Source: Aquibaculum arenosum (GTDB lineage Bacteria > Pseudomonadota > Alphaproteobacteria > Kiloniellales > DSM-21159). From it: a DNA stretch of 64,000 nt. The stretch lies in NCBI RefSeq assembly GCF_029222965.1, contig NZ_JARHUD010000009.1, forward strand, positions 1 to 64,000. Direction: 5' to 3'. Below are positions 52,537 through 60,681 of this stretch, in pieces (position 1 is the stretch's first letter; every line of letters starts with the position of its first letter). The notes under the pieces were generated by a model. It made no database searches, had not been told where the DNA came from, and worked only from the letters and a program-made list of their open reading frames with translations. Both the position numbers and the translations under genes were made by a program.

Positions 52537-52926
52537 TCAGGAGGCTGCTTCGACCACGGCGCAGGCGATGCGGTCGCCGGCTCCGCCAATGTTGGGCAGA
52601 TCACCGTGATCGGGGCCGTCGGGATTGAGCAGCCCGTGCGGGCGCTCCTCGGGGTTGATGTGGCTCCCGGAAGCCTGGAAGCCCTCGTCGTGATCCTCGC
52701 AGGTGCCATTGGCATGCAGGTGCAGGCCGTGCGGCCCCGCCGGCAGGCCTTCGATTTGCAGCTGGATCAGCACACCCCTGGGCCCTTCCGTCAGCCGGGC
52801 CTCGCCGATCTCTTCTCTCTCACGGTCGATGAAACGGGCACTGGCCTCCTCGGCGGCCACGGCGGCAGCAGAAGGCAGCGTCAGAGCGGGAACCGCCCCG
52901 CAGGCGGCAAAAACGGTCGTTCGCAT
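52537..52926 (-). CDS. sodC: Periplasmic Cu/Zn superoxide dismutase-like protein with internal deletion
   Basis: This is a 129-residue protein with a signal peptide (N-terminal TTVFAACGAVPALTLP, cleavage near AVAAEE). The first part matches SodC: HGLHLHANGTCEDHD (two Cu His), SGSHINPEERPHGLLNP (bridging His, Zn His) and DHGDLPNI (Zn His and Asp). Family proteins then have ~45-50 residues containing the final beta-strands, the loop and the fourth Cu ligand (V-I/V-H-A/E). Here GDLPNI passes straight to GGAGDRIACAVVEAAS, which supplies the active-site Arg and second disulfide Cys. One copper ligand is therefore missing in frame. GGGAGAA supports the chosen ATG. Dismutase activity is doubtful. 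Confidence 0.82.
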   Translation of the reverse strand: MRTTVFAACGAVPALTLPSAAAVAAEEASARFIDREREEIGEARLTEGPRGVLIQLQIEGLPAGPHGLHLHANGTCEDHDEGFQASGSHINPEERPHGLLNPDGPDHGDLPNIGGAGDRIACAVVEAAS

Positions 52927-53043
52927 AGTCGGTTCTCCCTGTCTTCTCATGCGGCATACAGGCCGCGTCGGTCAGGAGTTACCGGGCAAACGACACGGAA
53001 GGGAAGTGGGTTCCGAACTTGGAACCGGTAGTGCGGTGGAGGT

Positions 53044-53076
53044 GGCCTCCAGCAGCTTGATCGACTGCCGGAGGCC
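53044..53076 (-). terminator. Hairpin downstream of ridA
   Basis: GGCCTCC-A-GCAG pairs with CTGC-C-GGAGGCC around a 9-base loop, 20 bases past the RidA stop on the minus strand. It may separate ridA from the sodC-like gene. Confidence 0.5.
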
Positions 53077-53096
53077 GTTTCCGACTCCGGTCGCGA

Positions 53097-53447
53097 TTAC
53101 TTCGCCGCAATCACCATGATCTCGACGGTGAACTTGGGCGCTGCCAGGCGCGACTCGACGCAGGCGCGGGCCGGGGCGTTGCCTTCGGCGACCCAGGCGT
53201 CCCAGACCTCGTTCATCTCGTTGAAGCTGCTGATCTCGGAGAGCCAGATCTGCGCCGACAGCAAGCGGGTCTTGTCGGTCCCCGCCTCTGCCAGCAGTCG
53301 ATCGATGTTTTCCAGGATCTCCTGAGTCTGCTCGGCTACGGACTTGCCGGCGTTCTGATGCGCGACCTGGCCGGCGAGATAGACGGTGTTGTCGTGTACG
53401 ACGGCCTGGCTCATGCGCTTGCCGACCTCGATGCGTTCGATGCTCAT
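53097..53447 (-). CDS. RidA/YjgF-family protein
   Basis: This 116-residue trimeric protein belongs to the Rid superfamily, related to enamine/imine deaminases. The N-terminus RMSQAVVHDNTVYLAGQVA and end NAPARACVESRLAAPKFTVE contain the conserved Arg that binds substrate carboxylate in RidA; the Glu follows in FTVEIMVIAA. Family members hydrolyse 2-aminoacrylate-type intermediates, but this sequence is closer to the Rid4-7 subgroups of less certain role. GGAGGAA precedes the ATG. It lies 35 bases downstream of an SDR gene on the same strand. Confidence 0.88.
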   Translation of the reverse strand: MSIERIEVGKRMSQAVVHDNTVYLAGQVAHQNAGKSVAEQTQEILENIDRLLAEAGTDKTRLLSAQIWLSEISSFNEMNEVWDAWVAEGNAPARACVESRLAAPKFTVEIMVIAAK

Positions 53448-53482
53448 ATTCAGTTCCTCCGAGTTTGCTTTAAGAATAGTGG

Positions 53483-54247
53483 TTAAGTAGCGGATACAGG
53501 TATGATTTTGCCGTTGTCCTGGGCATCCGGGAGCAGATGCGGCAGGCAAGCCCGGGCCATCGCCTCAGGCGTCGGCAGGCTTTCGGCCGGCTCGCCGGGG
53601 AAGGCCTGGGTGCGCAGGCCGCTGCGAAACGGCCCGGGCATCAGAAGATTGGCGCGCACGCCGAACTTGCGATTCTCGGCGGCATAGCTGCGCACCAATT
53701 CTTCCAGGGCGGCCTTGCCGGCATTGTAGAGGCCCCAGAAGGCCTCCCCCTCGGCGGGGCGCGGGCAGGTGATGAAGGTGGCCTGACCGCCGCCGCCCTG
53801 ACGCAGCAGCGGATCGAGACTGCGCAGCAGGCGCCAATTGGCGGTCAAGTTGACCTTCAGGGTGTCGTCCCAGATCGAGGGTTTGAAGTGGCCGACCGGC
53901 GAGAGTGTGCCCAGGCTGGCGGCTGCGCCGATGAGCAGGTCAACCGTGCCGTAGCGTTCGTTCAGCGCTCCGCCCAGGGCGTCGATCGCTTCGCCCTGGC
54001 GCAAGTCGAATGGCACCAGCAGGGGCTTGCGCCCGCCGGCGGCACAGATTTCGTCGTCCAGTTCCTCGAGCGCACCCACTGTGCGGCCGATCAGCACGCA
54101 CTGCGCGCCTTCCGCAGCAAGGCAGGCCGCGAGCGCGTGCCCCAATCCGCGCGAGGCCCCGGTCACAACCGCGACCCGTCCTTCAAGGCGCCGATTCGCG
54201 TGTTCTGCTGCGCCGCTGTGTGTGGGCTGGGCCGTCTCTTCCGCCAT
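53483..54247 (-). CDS. Short-chain dehydrogenase/reductase with atypical Ser position
   Basis: This 254-residue SDR has the coenzyme loop VAVVTGASRGLGHALAACLA. The second structural motif, normally NNAG, is replaced by LLIGAAASLGTLSP as in the YciK group. The catalytic Tyr-Lys is in WGLYNAGKAALEELV. The residue 13 positions before Tyr, normally Ser, is in ATFITCPRP, giving Cys or Thr. The tail ends GKIIPVSAT. Whether it is a working oxidoreductase is uncertain. It heads a leftward set followed by ridA and is divergent from hppA. Confidence 0.85.
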   Translation of the reverse strand: MAEETAQPTHSGAAEHANRRLEGRVAVVTGASRGLGHALAACLAAEGAQCVLIGRTVGALEELDDEICAAGGRKPLLVPFDLRQGEAIDALGGALNERYGTVDLLIGAAASLGTLSPVGHFKPSIWDDTLKVNLTANWRLLRSLDPLLRQGGGGQATFITCPRPAEGEAFWGLYNAGKAALEELVRSYAAENRKFGVRANLLMPGPFRSGLRTQAFPGEPAESLPTPEAMARACLPHLLPDAQDNGKIIPVSAT

Positions 54248-54508
54248 CGTCGATCCCTAGCAATGGCCGTCTGCGTGACGGCCTGCGGAGCCTAGTCTGG
54301 CAGGGCCCGGCGTCAAGCCTGGACGCTCGTGCGGCGGCAAGTGCCCGGAAAGATACCATAATCGATGTTGCGGCCCGTGAAGGCTTCTGCCATCGTTTCC
54401 CTGTCCCGGGGCTCCGGAGACACAAAGCTCTCGCAGTTGTTCCTGCCGGTTGGACCCAGATCCAGAAGTCGCAAGCCGGCGCAATAAGCATGAAACTAGG
54501 GAGGGGGC

Positions 54509-56602
54509 ATGGTTCTCACGTTTGTCATCCTGTGTGGCCTCATCGGTGTGGCCTACGGGGTTTGGGCGTCTCGTTCCGTTCTGTCGGCCAGCGCCGGCAC
54601 CCAACGCATGCAGGAGATCGCCGCAGCCATCCAGGAAGGCGCCCGCGCTTACCTGAACCGCCAATATCGCACCATCGCAATCGTCGGCGCGGTGCTCTTT
54701 GTGGTGATCGCACTTCTGCTGTCCATCGAGGTCGCGCTCGGCTTCGTGATCGGCGCGGTGCTCTCCGGCGCAGCCGGCTACATCGGCATGTACGTCTCGG
54801 TGCGCGCCAATGTGCGTACCACCGAGGCGGCCCGTCAGGGACTGGCACAGGGGCTGGCCATTTCCTTCCGCTCGGGCGCGGTGACCGGCCTGCTGGTGGC
54901 GGGTCTCGCGCTGCTGTCCGTGGCTGGCTACTACGTCCTGCTGCTGGCCCTGGGCGCCGAGGGGCGCGCCATCATCGACGGTCTTGTCGCGCTCGGCTTC
55001 GGTGCCTCGCTCATCTCCATCTTTGCCCGACTCGGCGGCGGCATCTTCACCAAGGGTGCAGATGTAGGCGCCGATCTCGTGGGCAAGGTTGAGGCCGGCA
55101 TCCCCGAGGATGACCCCCGTAACCCGGCCGTGATTGCCGACAACGTGGGCGACAACGTCGGCGACTGCGCCGGCATGGCCGCCGATCTCTTCGAGACCTA
55201 CGCGGTGACCGTGGTCGCGACCATGGTGCTGGCTTCGATCTACTTCGGTGCCGAAACCGGCATCTTCCTCTATCCGCTGATGATTGGTGCGGTCTGCATT
55301 CTGGCGTCCATCGCCGGGACCTTCTTCGTCAAGCTGGGCTCCAGCAACAACATCATGGGCGCGCTCTACAAGGGCTTCATCGCAACTGCGGTGATCTCAC
55401 TCGTGCTGCTGCTTCCGGCCACGGCATTGTTGGTCGGGCTGGGCACCAGCTACGAAGTGGCCGGGCGCAGTTTCACCGGTTGGAGTCTCTATTTCTGCGG
55501 CATTGCCGGGCTGGTGGTAACCGGTCTCATCATTGTGGTGACCGAATACTACACCAGCACCGAGTACCGGCCCGTGCGCTCTGTGGCCAAGTCGTCAGAG
55601 ACCGGGCACGCCACCAACGTGATCCAGGGGCTTGCGGTCTCGCTGGAGGCGACGGCTCTGCCGGCGCTGATCATCGTCGCCGGCATCATCGTGACCTACC
55701 TCCTTGCCGGCCTCTTCGGCATCGCCATTGCCGTGACCACCATGCTGGCGTTGGCGGGCATGGTCGTGGCGCTCGATGCCTATGGACCGGTGACGGACAA
55801 TGCCGGCGGGATTGCCGAAATGGCCGACCTGGAAGCGTCGGTTCGAGAAACCACCGATGCGCTCGATGCTGTGGGCAATACCACCAAGGCCGTGACCAAG
55901 GGCTACGCCATCGGCTCCGCCGGTCTCGGGGCGCTGGTGCTCTTCACGGCCTACACCGAGGATCTGGCCTTCTTCAGCCAGAATGCAGCCGACTATCCCT
56001 TCTTCCAGGGGGTCGAGGTGAACTTCAGCCTCTCCAATCCCTGGGTGGTGGTGGGTCTGTTCATCGGCGGTCTGCTGCCCTTCCTCTTCGGGTCCATGGG
56101 CATGCAGGCGGTCGGCCGGGCCGGCGGTGCGGTGGTCGAGGAGGTGCGTCGTCAGTTCCGGGAAATCCCGGGCATCATGGAAGGCACGGCCAAGCCGGAG
56201 TACGGCCGCTGTGTCGACATGCTGACCAAGGCGGCGATCAAGGAGATGGTGATTCCCTCCATGCTCCCGGTGCTCTCGCCCATCGTGCTCTTCCTGATCA
56301 TGTGGGCGATTGCCGGCACGTCAGCCGCACTGTCATCGGTGGGCGCCATGCTCCTGGGCGTGATCGTCACCGGACTCTTCGTGGCGATTTCCATGACCGC
56401 CGGTGGCGGGGCCTGGGATAACGCCAAGAAGTACATCGAGGACGGTCATCACGGCGGCAAGGGCTCCGAAGCCCACAAGGCCGCGGTGACCGGCGATACG
56501 GTGGGTGATCCCTACAAGGACACCGCAGGCCCTGCGGTCAATCCGATGATCAAGATCACCAACGTGGTCGCCCTGCTGTTGCTGGCCGTGCTCGCGCACT
56601 GA
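54509..56602 (+). CDS. hppA: K+-independent H+-translocating inorganic pyrophosphatase
   Basis: This 697-residue inner-membrane pump has about 16 hydrophobic segments and couples PPi hydrolysis to proton export. Pyrophosphate/Mg sites are [55 protein letters not shown] and the C-terminal [18 protein letters not shown]. The segment [11 protein letters not shown] carries Lys at the position that distinguishes K+-independent from K+-dependent enzymes (Ala in the latter). GGGAGGGGG lies upstream of the ATG and a strong terminator follows. It is a stand-alone unit. Confidence 0.96.
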   Translation: MVLTFVILCGLIGVAYGVWASRSVLSASAGTQRMQEIAAAIQEGARAYLNRQYRTIAIVGAVLFVVIALLLSIEVALGFVIGAVLSGAAGYIGMYVSVRANVRTTEAARQGLAQGLAISFRSGAVTGLLVAGLALLSVAGYYVLLLALGAEGRAIIDGLVALGFGASLISIFARLGGGIFTKGADVGADLVGKVEAGIPEDDPRNPAVIADNVGDNVGDCAGMAADLFETYAVTVVATMVLASIYFGAETGIFLYPLMIGAVCILASIAGTFFVKLGSSNNIMGALYKGFIATAVISLVLLLPATALLVGLGTSYEVAGRSFTGWSLYFCGIAGLVVTGLIIVVTEYYTSTEYRPVRSVAKSSETGHATNVIQGLAVSLEATALPALIIVAGIIVTYLLAGLFGIAIAVTTMLALAGMVVALDAYGPVTDNAGGIAEMADLEASVRETTDALDAVGNTTKAVTKGYAIGSAGLGALVLFTAYTEDLAFFSQNAADYPFFQGVEVNFSLSNPWVVVGLFIGGLLPFLFGSMGMQAVGRAGGAVVEEVRRQFREIPGIMEGTAKPEYGRCVDMLTKAAIKEMVIPSMLPVLSPIVLFLIMWAIAGTSAALSSVGAMLLGVIVTGLFVAISMTAGGGAWDNAKKYIEDGHHGGKGSEAHKAAVTGDTVGDPYKDTAGPAVNPMIKITNVVALLLLAVLAH

Positions 56603-56624
56603 GTCTGGCGACAGCTACGAATAA

Positions 56625-56657
56625 GCCTCCGGGGGCTGCGGTTCCCGGAGGCTTTTT
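56625..56657 (+). terminator. Rho-independent terminator after hppA
   Basis: GCCTCCGGG pairs with CCCGGAGGC over a 10-base loop and is followed by TTTTT, 22 bases past the hppA stop. The reverse strand gives a similar hairpin followed by TTATTCG, so it may serve the convergent CoA-transferase genes too. Confidence 0.9.
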
Positions 56658-56683
56658 CGTTCGATGGCGTGCTTCGGCGCCGG

Positions 56684-57376
56684 TCAGAGTTCCGGCGCGT
56701 CGATCTGCGGCAGACTGTCGGGCACCTCGAGCGGTGCTCCGGTCAGGGCGCGGAGTTCTTCCACGGAAATGCCGGGTGCGATCTCCAGCAGGCGGAAGCC
56801 AGTCTCGCTGACCTCGATCAGTCCCAGGTTGCTGTAGATGCGGCGCACCACGCCCTGGCCCGTCAGCGGATAGCTGCACTGCTCCACCAGCTTGGGCGCC
56901 CCGTCGCGGGTGGTATGCTCGCTCAGCACCCAGATGGCGCGCGCGCCGGCCACCAGGTCCATCGCCCCGCCCACTGCCGGCACGGCATCGGCAGCCCCGG
57001 TGGACCAGTTGGCTATGTCGCCGTTGGCAGCCACCTGCATGGCCCCCAGGATGCAAACGTCGATGTGCCCGCCACGGATCATGGCAAAGCTGTCGGCATG
57101 GTGGAAGAAAGAGGCACCGGGCAGCAGAGTGACCGGCTTCTTGCCGGCATTGATCAGCTCTGGGTCTTCCTGGCCGGCCGGGGGCGGGGGGCCGAAGCCC
57201 AGCAGGCCGTTTTCGCTGTGGTAGAGCAGTTCACGCCCGTCGGGCACGTAGCTGGCGACCAGTTCCGGCATGCCAATGCCCAGGTTCACCACCGCGCCGT
57301 CCTGCAGATCCTGCGCCGCGCGCCAGGCCATCTGCTTGCGGCTCAGTCCCAGGCGCTTTGCTTGCGTTTCGCTCAT
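56684..57376 (-). CDS. 3-oxoacid CoA-transferase subunit B
   Basis: This 230-residue beta subunit transfers CoA between succinyl-CoA and a 3-oxo acid such as acetoacetate or 3-oxoadipate. The catalytic Glu is in LLYHSENGLLGFGP (the SENG signature). N-terminal MAWRAAQDLQDGAVVNLGIG and VAANGDIANW are typical. It overlaps the subunit A gene by 4 bases, forming a two-gene operon. Whether it is ScoB (ketone bodies) or PcaJ (protocatechuate) is not decided because no pathway genes are adjacent. Confidence 0.93.
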   Translation of the reverse strand: MSETQAKRLGLSRKQMAWRAAQDLQDGAVVNLGIGMPELVASYVPDGRELLYHSENGLLGFGPPPPAGQEDPELINAGKKPVTLLPGASFFHHADSFAMIRGGHIDVCILGAMQVAANGDIANWSTGAADAVPAVGGAMDLVAGARAIWVLSEHTTRDGAPKLVEQCSYPLTGQGVVRRIYSNLGLIEVSETGFRLLEIAPGISVEELRALTGAPLEVPDSLPQIDAPEL

Positions 57377-58083
57377 GGATAGCTTGCTCCCTGCGCCACC
57401 AGTTCAGACTCCACCAGAGGCTCGGGCACTTCGACCAGGCGCTTCACGAAGACGCCCGGCGTGACCACCTGCTCCGGATCGATCTCGCCCGGTTCCACCA
57501 GGCGGCGCACCTGCACGATGGCGGTTTCGGCGGCCATGCACATGATCGGCCCGAAGTTCCGCGCCACCTTGTTGTAGGCGAGGTTGCCAAAGCGATCCGC
57601 ACGCTCGGCCTTCACCAGCGCGAAGTCGGCGCGCAGGCCGCGTTCGAGCACATAGCGCCGGCCGTCGAATTCGCGCTCCTCCTTGCCCTCGGCCAGCGGC
57701 GTGCCGACCGAGGTGGGGGTGTAGAAGGCCGGGATGCCGGCGCCGCCGGCGCGGATGCGCTCGGCCAGCGTGCCTTGCGGAACCAGTTCCAGCTCGATCT
57801 TCCCGGCGCGGTAGAGCTCGGTGAAGACCCGGGAGTGGGAGGAGCGCGGGTAACTGCAAATCACCTTGCGCACGCGCCCGGCGGCAATCAGTGCCGCGAG
57901 CCCCACCTGACCGTTGCCGGCATTGTTGTTGACCACAGTGAGCTCGCGCGCGCCCTGGTCAATCACGGCGTGGATGAGCTCGATCGGGCTGCCGGCCTCG
58001 CCGAAGCCGCCGATGAGCAGCGTCGCGCCGTCCTTGATGTCTTCGACCGCCTCGGGGATCGAGCGGCGGATCTTGTTGATCAT
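57373..58083 (-). CDS. 3-oxoacid CoA-transferase subunit A
   Basis: This 236-residue alpha subunit carries the family block LLIGGFGEAGSPIELIHAV (GGFG-x-x-GxP) and TVVNNNAGNGQVGLAALI for CoA binding. FGPIMCMAAETAIVQVRRLV and EQVVTPGVFVKRLV are conserved C-terminal segments. It is followed by subunit B with an ATGA overlap. The oxidoreductase gene ends 12 bases upstream on the same strand, so all three may share a transcript. Confidence 0.93.
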   Translation of the reverse strand: MINKIRRSIPEAVEDIKDGATLLIGGFGEAGSPIELIHAVIDQGARELTVVNNNAGNGQVGLAALIAAGRVRKVICSYPRSSHSRVFTELYRAGKIELELVPQGTLAERIRAGGAGIPAFYTPTSVGTPLAEGKEEREFDGRRYVLERGLRADFALVKAERADRFGNLAYNKVARNFGPIMCMAAETAIVQVRRLVEPGEIDPEQVVTPGVFVKRLVEVPEPLVESELVAQGASYP

Positions 58084-58095
58084 GCAGAGCTTCCG

Positions 58096-59391
58096 TCAGA
58101 AACCGAGGGAATCGCGAGTGCGGTGGTACCAGACCGCGACAGGCAGGAACCATGGGCGGCCGTGATAGAGGGGCCGCGTGGGGAAGTCCAGTCCGTCCAG
58201 GGCCGTGGCGCCGTCGCTTTCTCTCAGCACCTGCCGGCCCAGCTTCATGCCCAGATAGCCGGAAAGTCCCACGCCGGAGCCGCAATAGCCCATGGCATAG
58301 TGCAGGCCTTCGTGCCGGCCGATGTGCGGCAGTTCGTCGAAGCTGTAGGCGACGAAGCCGGACCAGGAGTGAGTGATGCGCGTCTTGCGCAGCTCCGGAA
58401 AGAGCGCCGTCATAGACTGGTGCAGCCGCCGCCCGCTGGTGTGCGCATCAGTTTCCCCGTGGGAGACGCGCCCGCCGAAGAGGATGCGTCGGCCATCGGG
58501 GCTGCTGCGATAGTAGTAGACCACCTTGCGGCTGTCCGTGACCGTGCGCTGCCGAGGCATCAGGCGCTGCATGACTTCGGGGGCCAGCGGCTCGGTGGCG
58601 ATGATGTAGCTGCCAATGGGAATGACCCGCCGGCGCAGCCAGGGCTGGGCCGGGCCGCTGTAGCCGTTGGTCGCCATCACGACCTCCTCGGCCTGCAGGC
58701 TGCCGGTGCTGGTCTGCAGCCGCCAGCCGCCGGCTTCGCGCTTCAATTCCTCCAGGCGGCAGGGCGCGACCACCGAGGCACCGGCCGCCTGTGCCTTGGC
58801 GAGCAGTCCGCGCAGATAGCGCGCCGGGTCCAGGCTGGCGTGGCGGGTGAAGACCAGGCCACCGTGATAAGCGTCGGTACCGATCTCCTCGCGCTGCTCT
58901 TCGCGCGGCACGATTCGGATCTCGCCGCGATCCAGCTCCGGCCCCTCGCCGTAGCGCCGCAGCAGGCGCTGGAAGGCGGCTCGCGAGTGGGCGCCGTGGA
59001 ACTTGCCGCAGACCCGATAGGCGCAGTCGATCCCCTCCTCAGCGATGAAGCGCCCGGTCCAGGCCAGGGACTCGCGGCCCAGCTCGAGGATCGCCGCCGC
59101 CCGCTCCGCGCCGTAGCGTTGGGTCAGGCGGGCGCGATCGGGCTTGAGGCCGGAAGAGACCTGCCCGCCATTGCGGCTGCTGCAGCCCCAGCCCGGCGCC
59201 TCGGCATCGATCACCAGCACTCGCCGCCCGCCGCGCGCGATCTGCAGCGCCGCATTCAGCCCGGTATAGCCGGCCCCGACCACCACCACCTCCGCCCGAT
59301 CGGGCAGCGGCCGCCCTTTATCCGGCAGCAGCTCCAGCCCCTCCCACCAATAGGGCGTCAGGCGCATGGCATCGTCTGCGAACTCGGACAT
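58096..59391 (-). CDS. FAD-dependent oxidoreductase (PuuB/gamma-glutamylputrescine oxidase-like)
   Basis: This 431-residue DAO-family flavoprotein has the dinucleotide motif VVVVGAGYTGLNAALQIARG and GWGCSSRNGGQVSSGLKP, which are close to PuuB/OrdL proteins. Substrate-domain and second FAD segments include EVVMATNGYSGPAQPWLRRR, FGGRVSHGE and HSWSGFVAYSFDELPHIG, ending GYCGSGVGLSGYLGMKLG. The N-terminal MTPYW-like start (RLTPYWWEGLELL) is typical of the group. GGAG lies upstream of the chosen ATG. Putrescine-pathway neighbours are absent, so the amine or amino-acid substrate is open. Confidence 0.86.
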   Translation of the reverse strand: MSEFADDAMRLTPYWWEGLELLPDKGRPLPDRAEVVVVGAGYTGLNAALQIARGGRRVLVIDAEAPGWGCSSRNGGQVSSGLKPDRARLTQRYGAERAAAILELGRESLAWTGRFIAEEGIDCAYRVCGKFHGAHSRAAFQRLLRRYGEGPELDRGEIRIVPREEQREEIGTDAYHGGLVFTRHASLDPARYLRGLLAKAQAAGASVVAPCRLEELKREAGGWRLQTSTGSLQAEEVVMATNGYSGPAQPWLRRRVIPIGSYIIATEPLAPEVMQRLMPRQRTVTDSRKVVYYYRSSPDGRRILFGGRVSHGETDAHTSGRRLHQSMTALFPELRKTRITHSWSGFVAYSFDELPHIGRHEGLHYAMGYCGSGVGLSGYLGMKLGRQVLRESDGATALDGLDFPTRPLYHGRPWFLPVAVWYHRTRDSLGF

Positions 59392-59528
59392 GGGCGCTCC
59401 GGGAAGGAATGGAGAAGTTCGGCGGATGATGAACCAGGCGCTCGGGAGCGGCCAGGGGTGTTGTTGCGCCACTTCGCTATCCTGCGTCATGGTCTACGAT
59501 TTAAAGTTGGCCATAACTGCAGCAGGAG

Positions 59529-59756
59529 GTGTCTGGGCGCCGAAGACCGAGCAACCAGGGGGCAACGGAGAGAACGGCAAAACAGTACAGCACGGAGGCC
59601 CTCGCTGCCGTTCACGAAACGGCGCAGGGACTTCATGAAGCGGGAGTGATGACAATGCGCACCCTCAGGGAGTTTGACGCACTCTGCCTTACACCTGTTG
59701 AGGATCTGACGCCGGAGCAGAGCTGGGAGATTCGCAGGCGACTGCACCAAGTTTGA
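59529..59756 (+). pseudogene. Truncated HigA/NadS-like antitoxin fragment
   Basis: The 75-codon frame contains YSTEALAAVHETAQGLHEAG and MRTLREFDALCLTPVEDL, close to the N-terminal half of HigA/NadS-type antitoxins. In intact proteins the run is followed by TPEEIRALRE... and an Xre-type HTH. Here it goes LTPEQSWEIRRRLHQV and stops, losing the whole DNA-binding domain. Other frames downstream do not restore it. The proposed GTG start is weak. No RelE/HigB toxin is present upstream. It looks like the remnant of a decayed toxin-antitoxin locus; a short regulatory peptide is less likely. Confidence 0.6.
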
Positions 59757-59771
59757 AGCAGGTTCCGGCCT

Positions 59772-60611
59772 TCACTCCAACGCCCAAGCTCCCACGCATT
59801 TCCGCACGATTTCCCCAACACCCCGCATCGTCTCCATTACACCGTCCAGGCAATCCTCCTCCGGGTGCCAGTTCGCGATCGCGCAGTAGGCCAGGGTGCG
59901 CTGTCCGGTGATCAGGCCGGCGTCGGCGCGCACGCCGCTGTCGCTGCCGGTCTTGTTATAGAGGCGCAAGTGCGCGGCGCCTACCTCGTGCGCCAGGGGA
60001 TCGAGGTGGAAGGCGGCGGCGAGCAGGGAGAGGTCGACATTGCAGGCGAGCCACTGCGCGACCTGACTGTCGACGGCCGGTGAGACGAGCTGGCGGCGGT
60101 GCAGCCGGGCGAAGAGGTCGGCCCAGTCTGCGGCGCGGCCCAGGCTGATCGTCGGCGGGTCGTCCGGCCTGCGGTCGTCGCGCACGCAGTCTTCCAGGCG
60201 GCTTTCCGGATACCCCAGGGCGCGCCCGCGTGCCTGCACGGCCGCGAGCGTCACCCGCTGCAGCAGGGCGTTGGTGGCCCAGTTGTCGCTGACCGTGGCC
60301 ACCAGCAGCGCGGCATCGGCGAGCGGCAGTCTGTCGCTGCGCAGGTGCTGCCAGAGGCCGGAATCCGCGACTCGGGGCACACGGCGGCGATCGAGCGGCT
60401 CGTCCGCGTGCAGCGATCCCGCTTCCAGGCGGGCGGCCACCTCCAGCAGCAGGAAGACCTTGGCCAGGCTGGCGGTCTTCAAGTTCTGCTCCGGCGCCGC
60501 GGAGGCGATCACCGCGCCGCCGGTGACATCGACAACCTTGATGGACCAGTCGACCTTGGGCGTACGGGCCAGCAGTTCCGCCAGGGCTTTGCTCTCATCC
60601 TGTTCGTGCAT
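59772..60611 (-). CDS. Cytoplasmic class A beta-lactamase-related serine hydrolase
   Basis: This 279-residue protein has penicillin-interacting motifs: S-x-x-K in KTASLAKVFLLLEV, S-D-N in VATVSDNWATNALLQ and K-T-G in RLYNKTGSDSGVRAD. The region where class A enzymes have the omega-loop Glu (E166) reads RLEDCVRDDRRPDDPPTI and has no clear ExxLN pattern. There is no signal peptide (MHEQDESKALAELLA), so it would remain in the cytosol, unlike resistance enzymes. It belongs to the broad serine-hydrolase (Beta-lactamase2) family; substrate unknown and it should not be called a resistance gene. Confidence 0.82.
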   Translation of the reverse strand: MHEQDESKALAELLARTPKVDWSIKVVDVTGGAVIASAAPEQNLKTASLAKVFLLLEVAARLEAGSLHADEPLDRRRVPRVADSGLWQHLRSDRLPLADAALLVATVSDNWATNALLQRVTLAAVQARGRALGYPESRLEDCVRDDRRPDDPPTISLGRAADWADLFARLHRRQLVSPAVDSQVAQWLACNVDLSLLAAAFHLDPLAHEVGAAHLRLYNKTGSDSGVRADAGLITGQRTLAYCAIANWHPEEDCLDGVMETMRGVGEIVRKCVGAWALE

Positions 60612-60681
60612 CGCGTCTTCCCCACATCACTCCATATGGCAAAACGCTGGTACGCGGCATGCTTGTCAATGAGAGGCCGGG

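Noticed and set aside
57358-59649. 760-codon plus-strand frame opposite the CoA-transferase and oxidase genes
   Set aside because: Antisense shadow of three well-supported genes; no credible start or motif.
59772-60611. Beta-lactam resistance gene
   Set aside because: No signal peptide and no clear omega-loop Glu motif; only the generic serine-hydrolase motifs are present.
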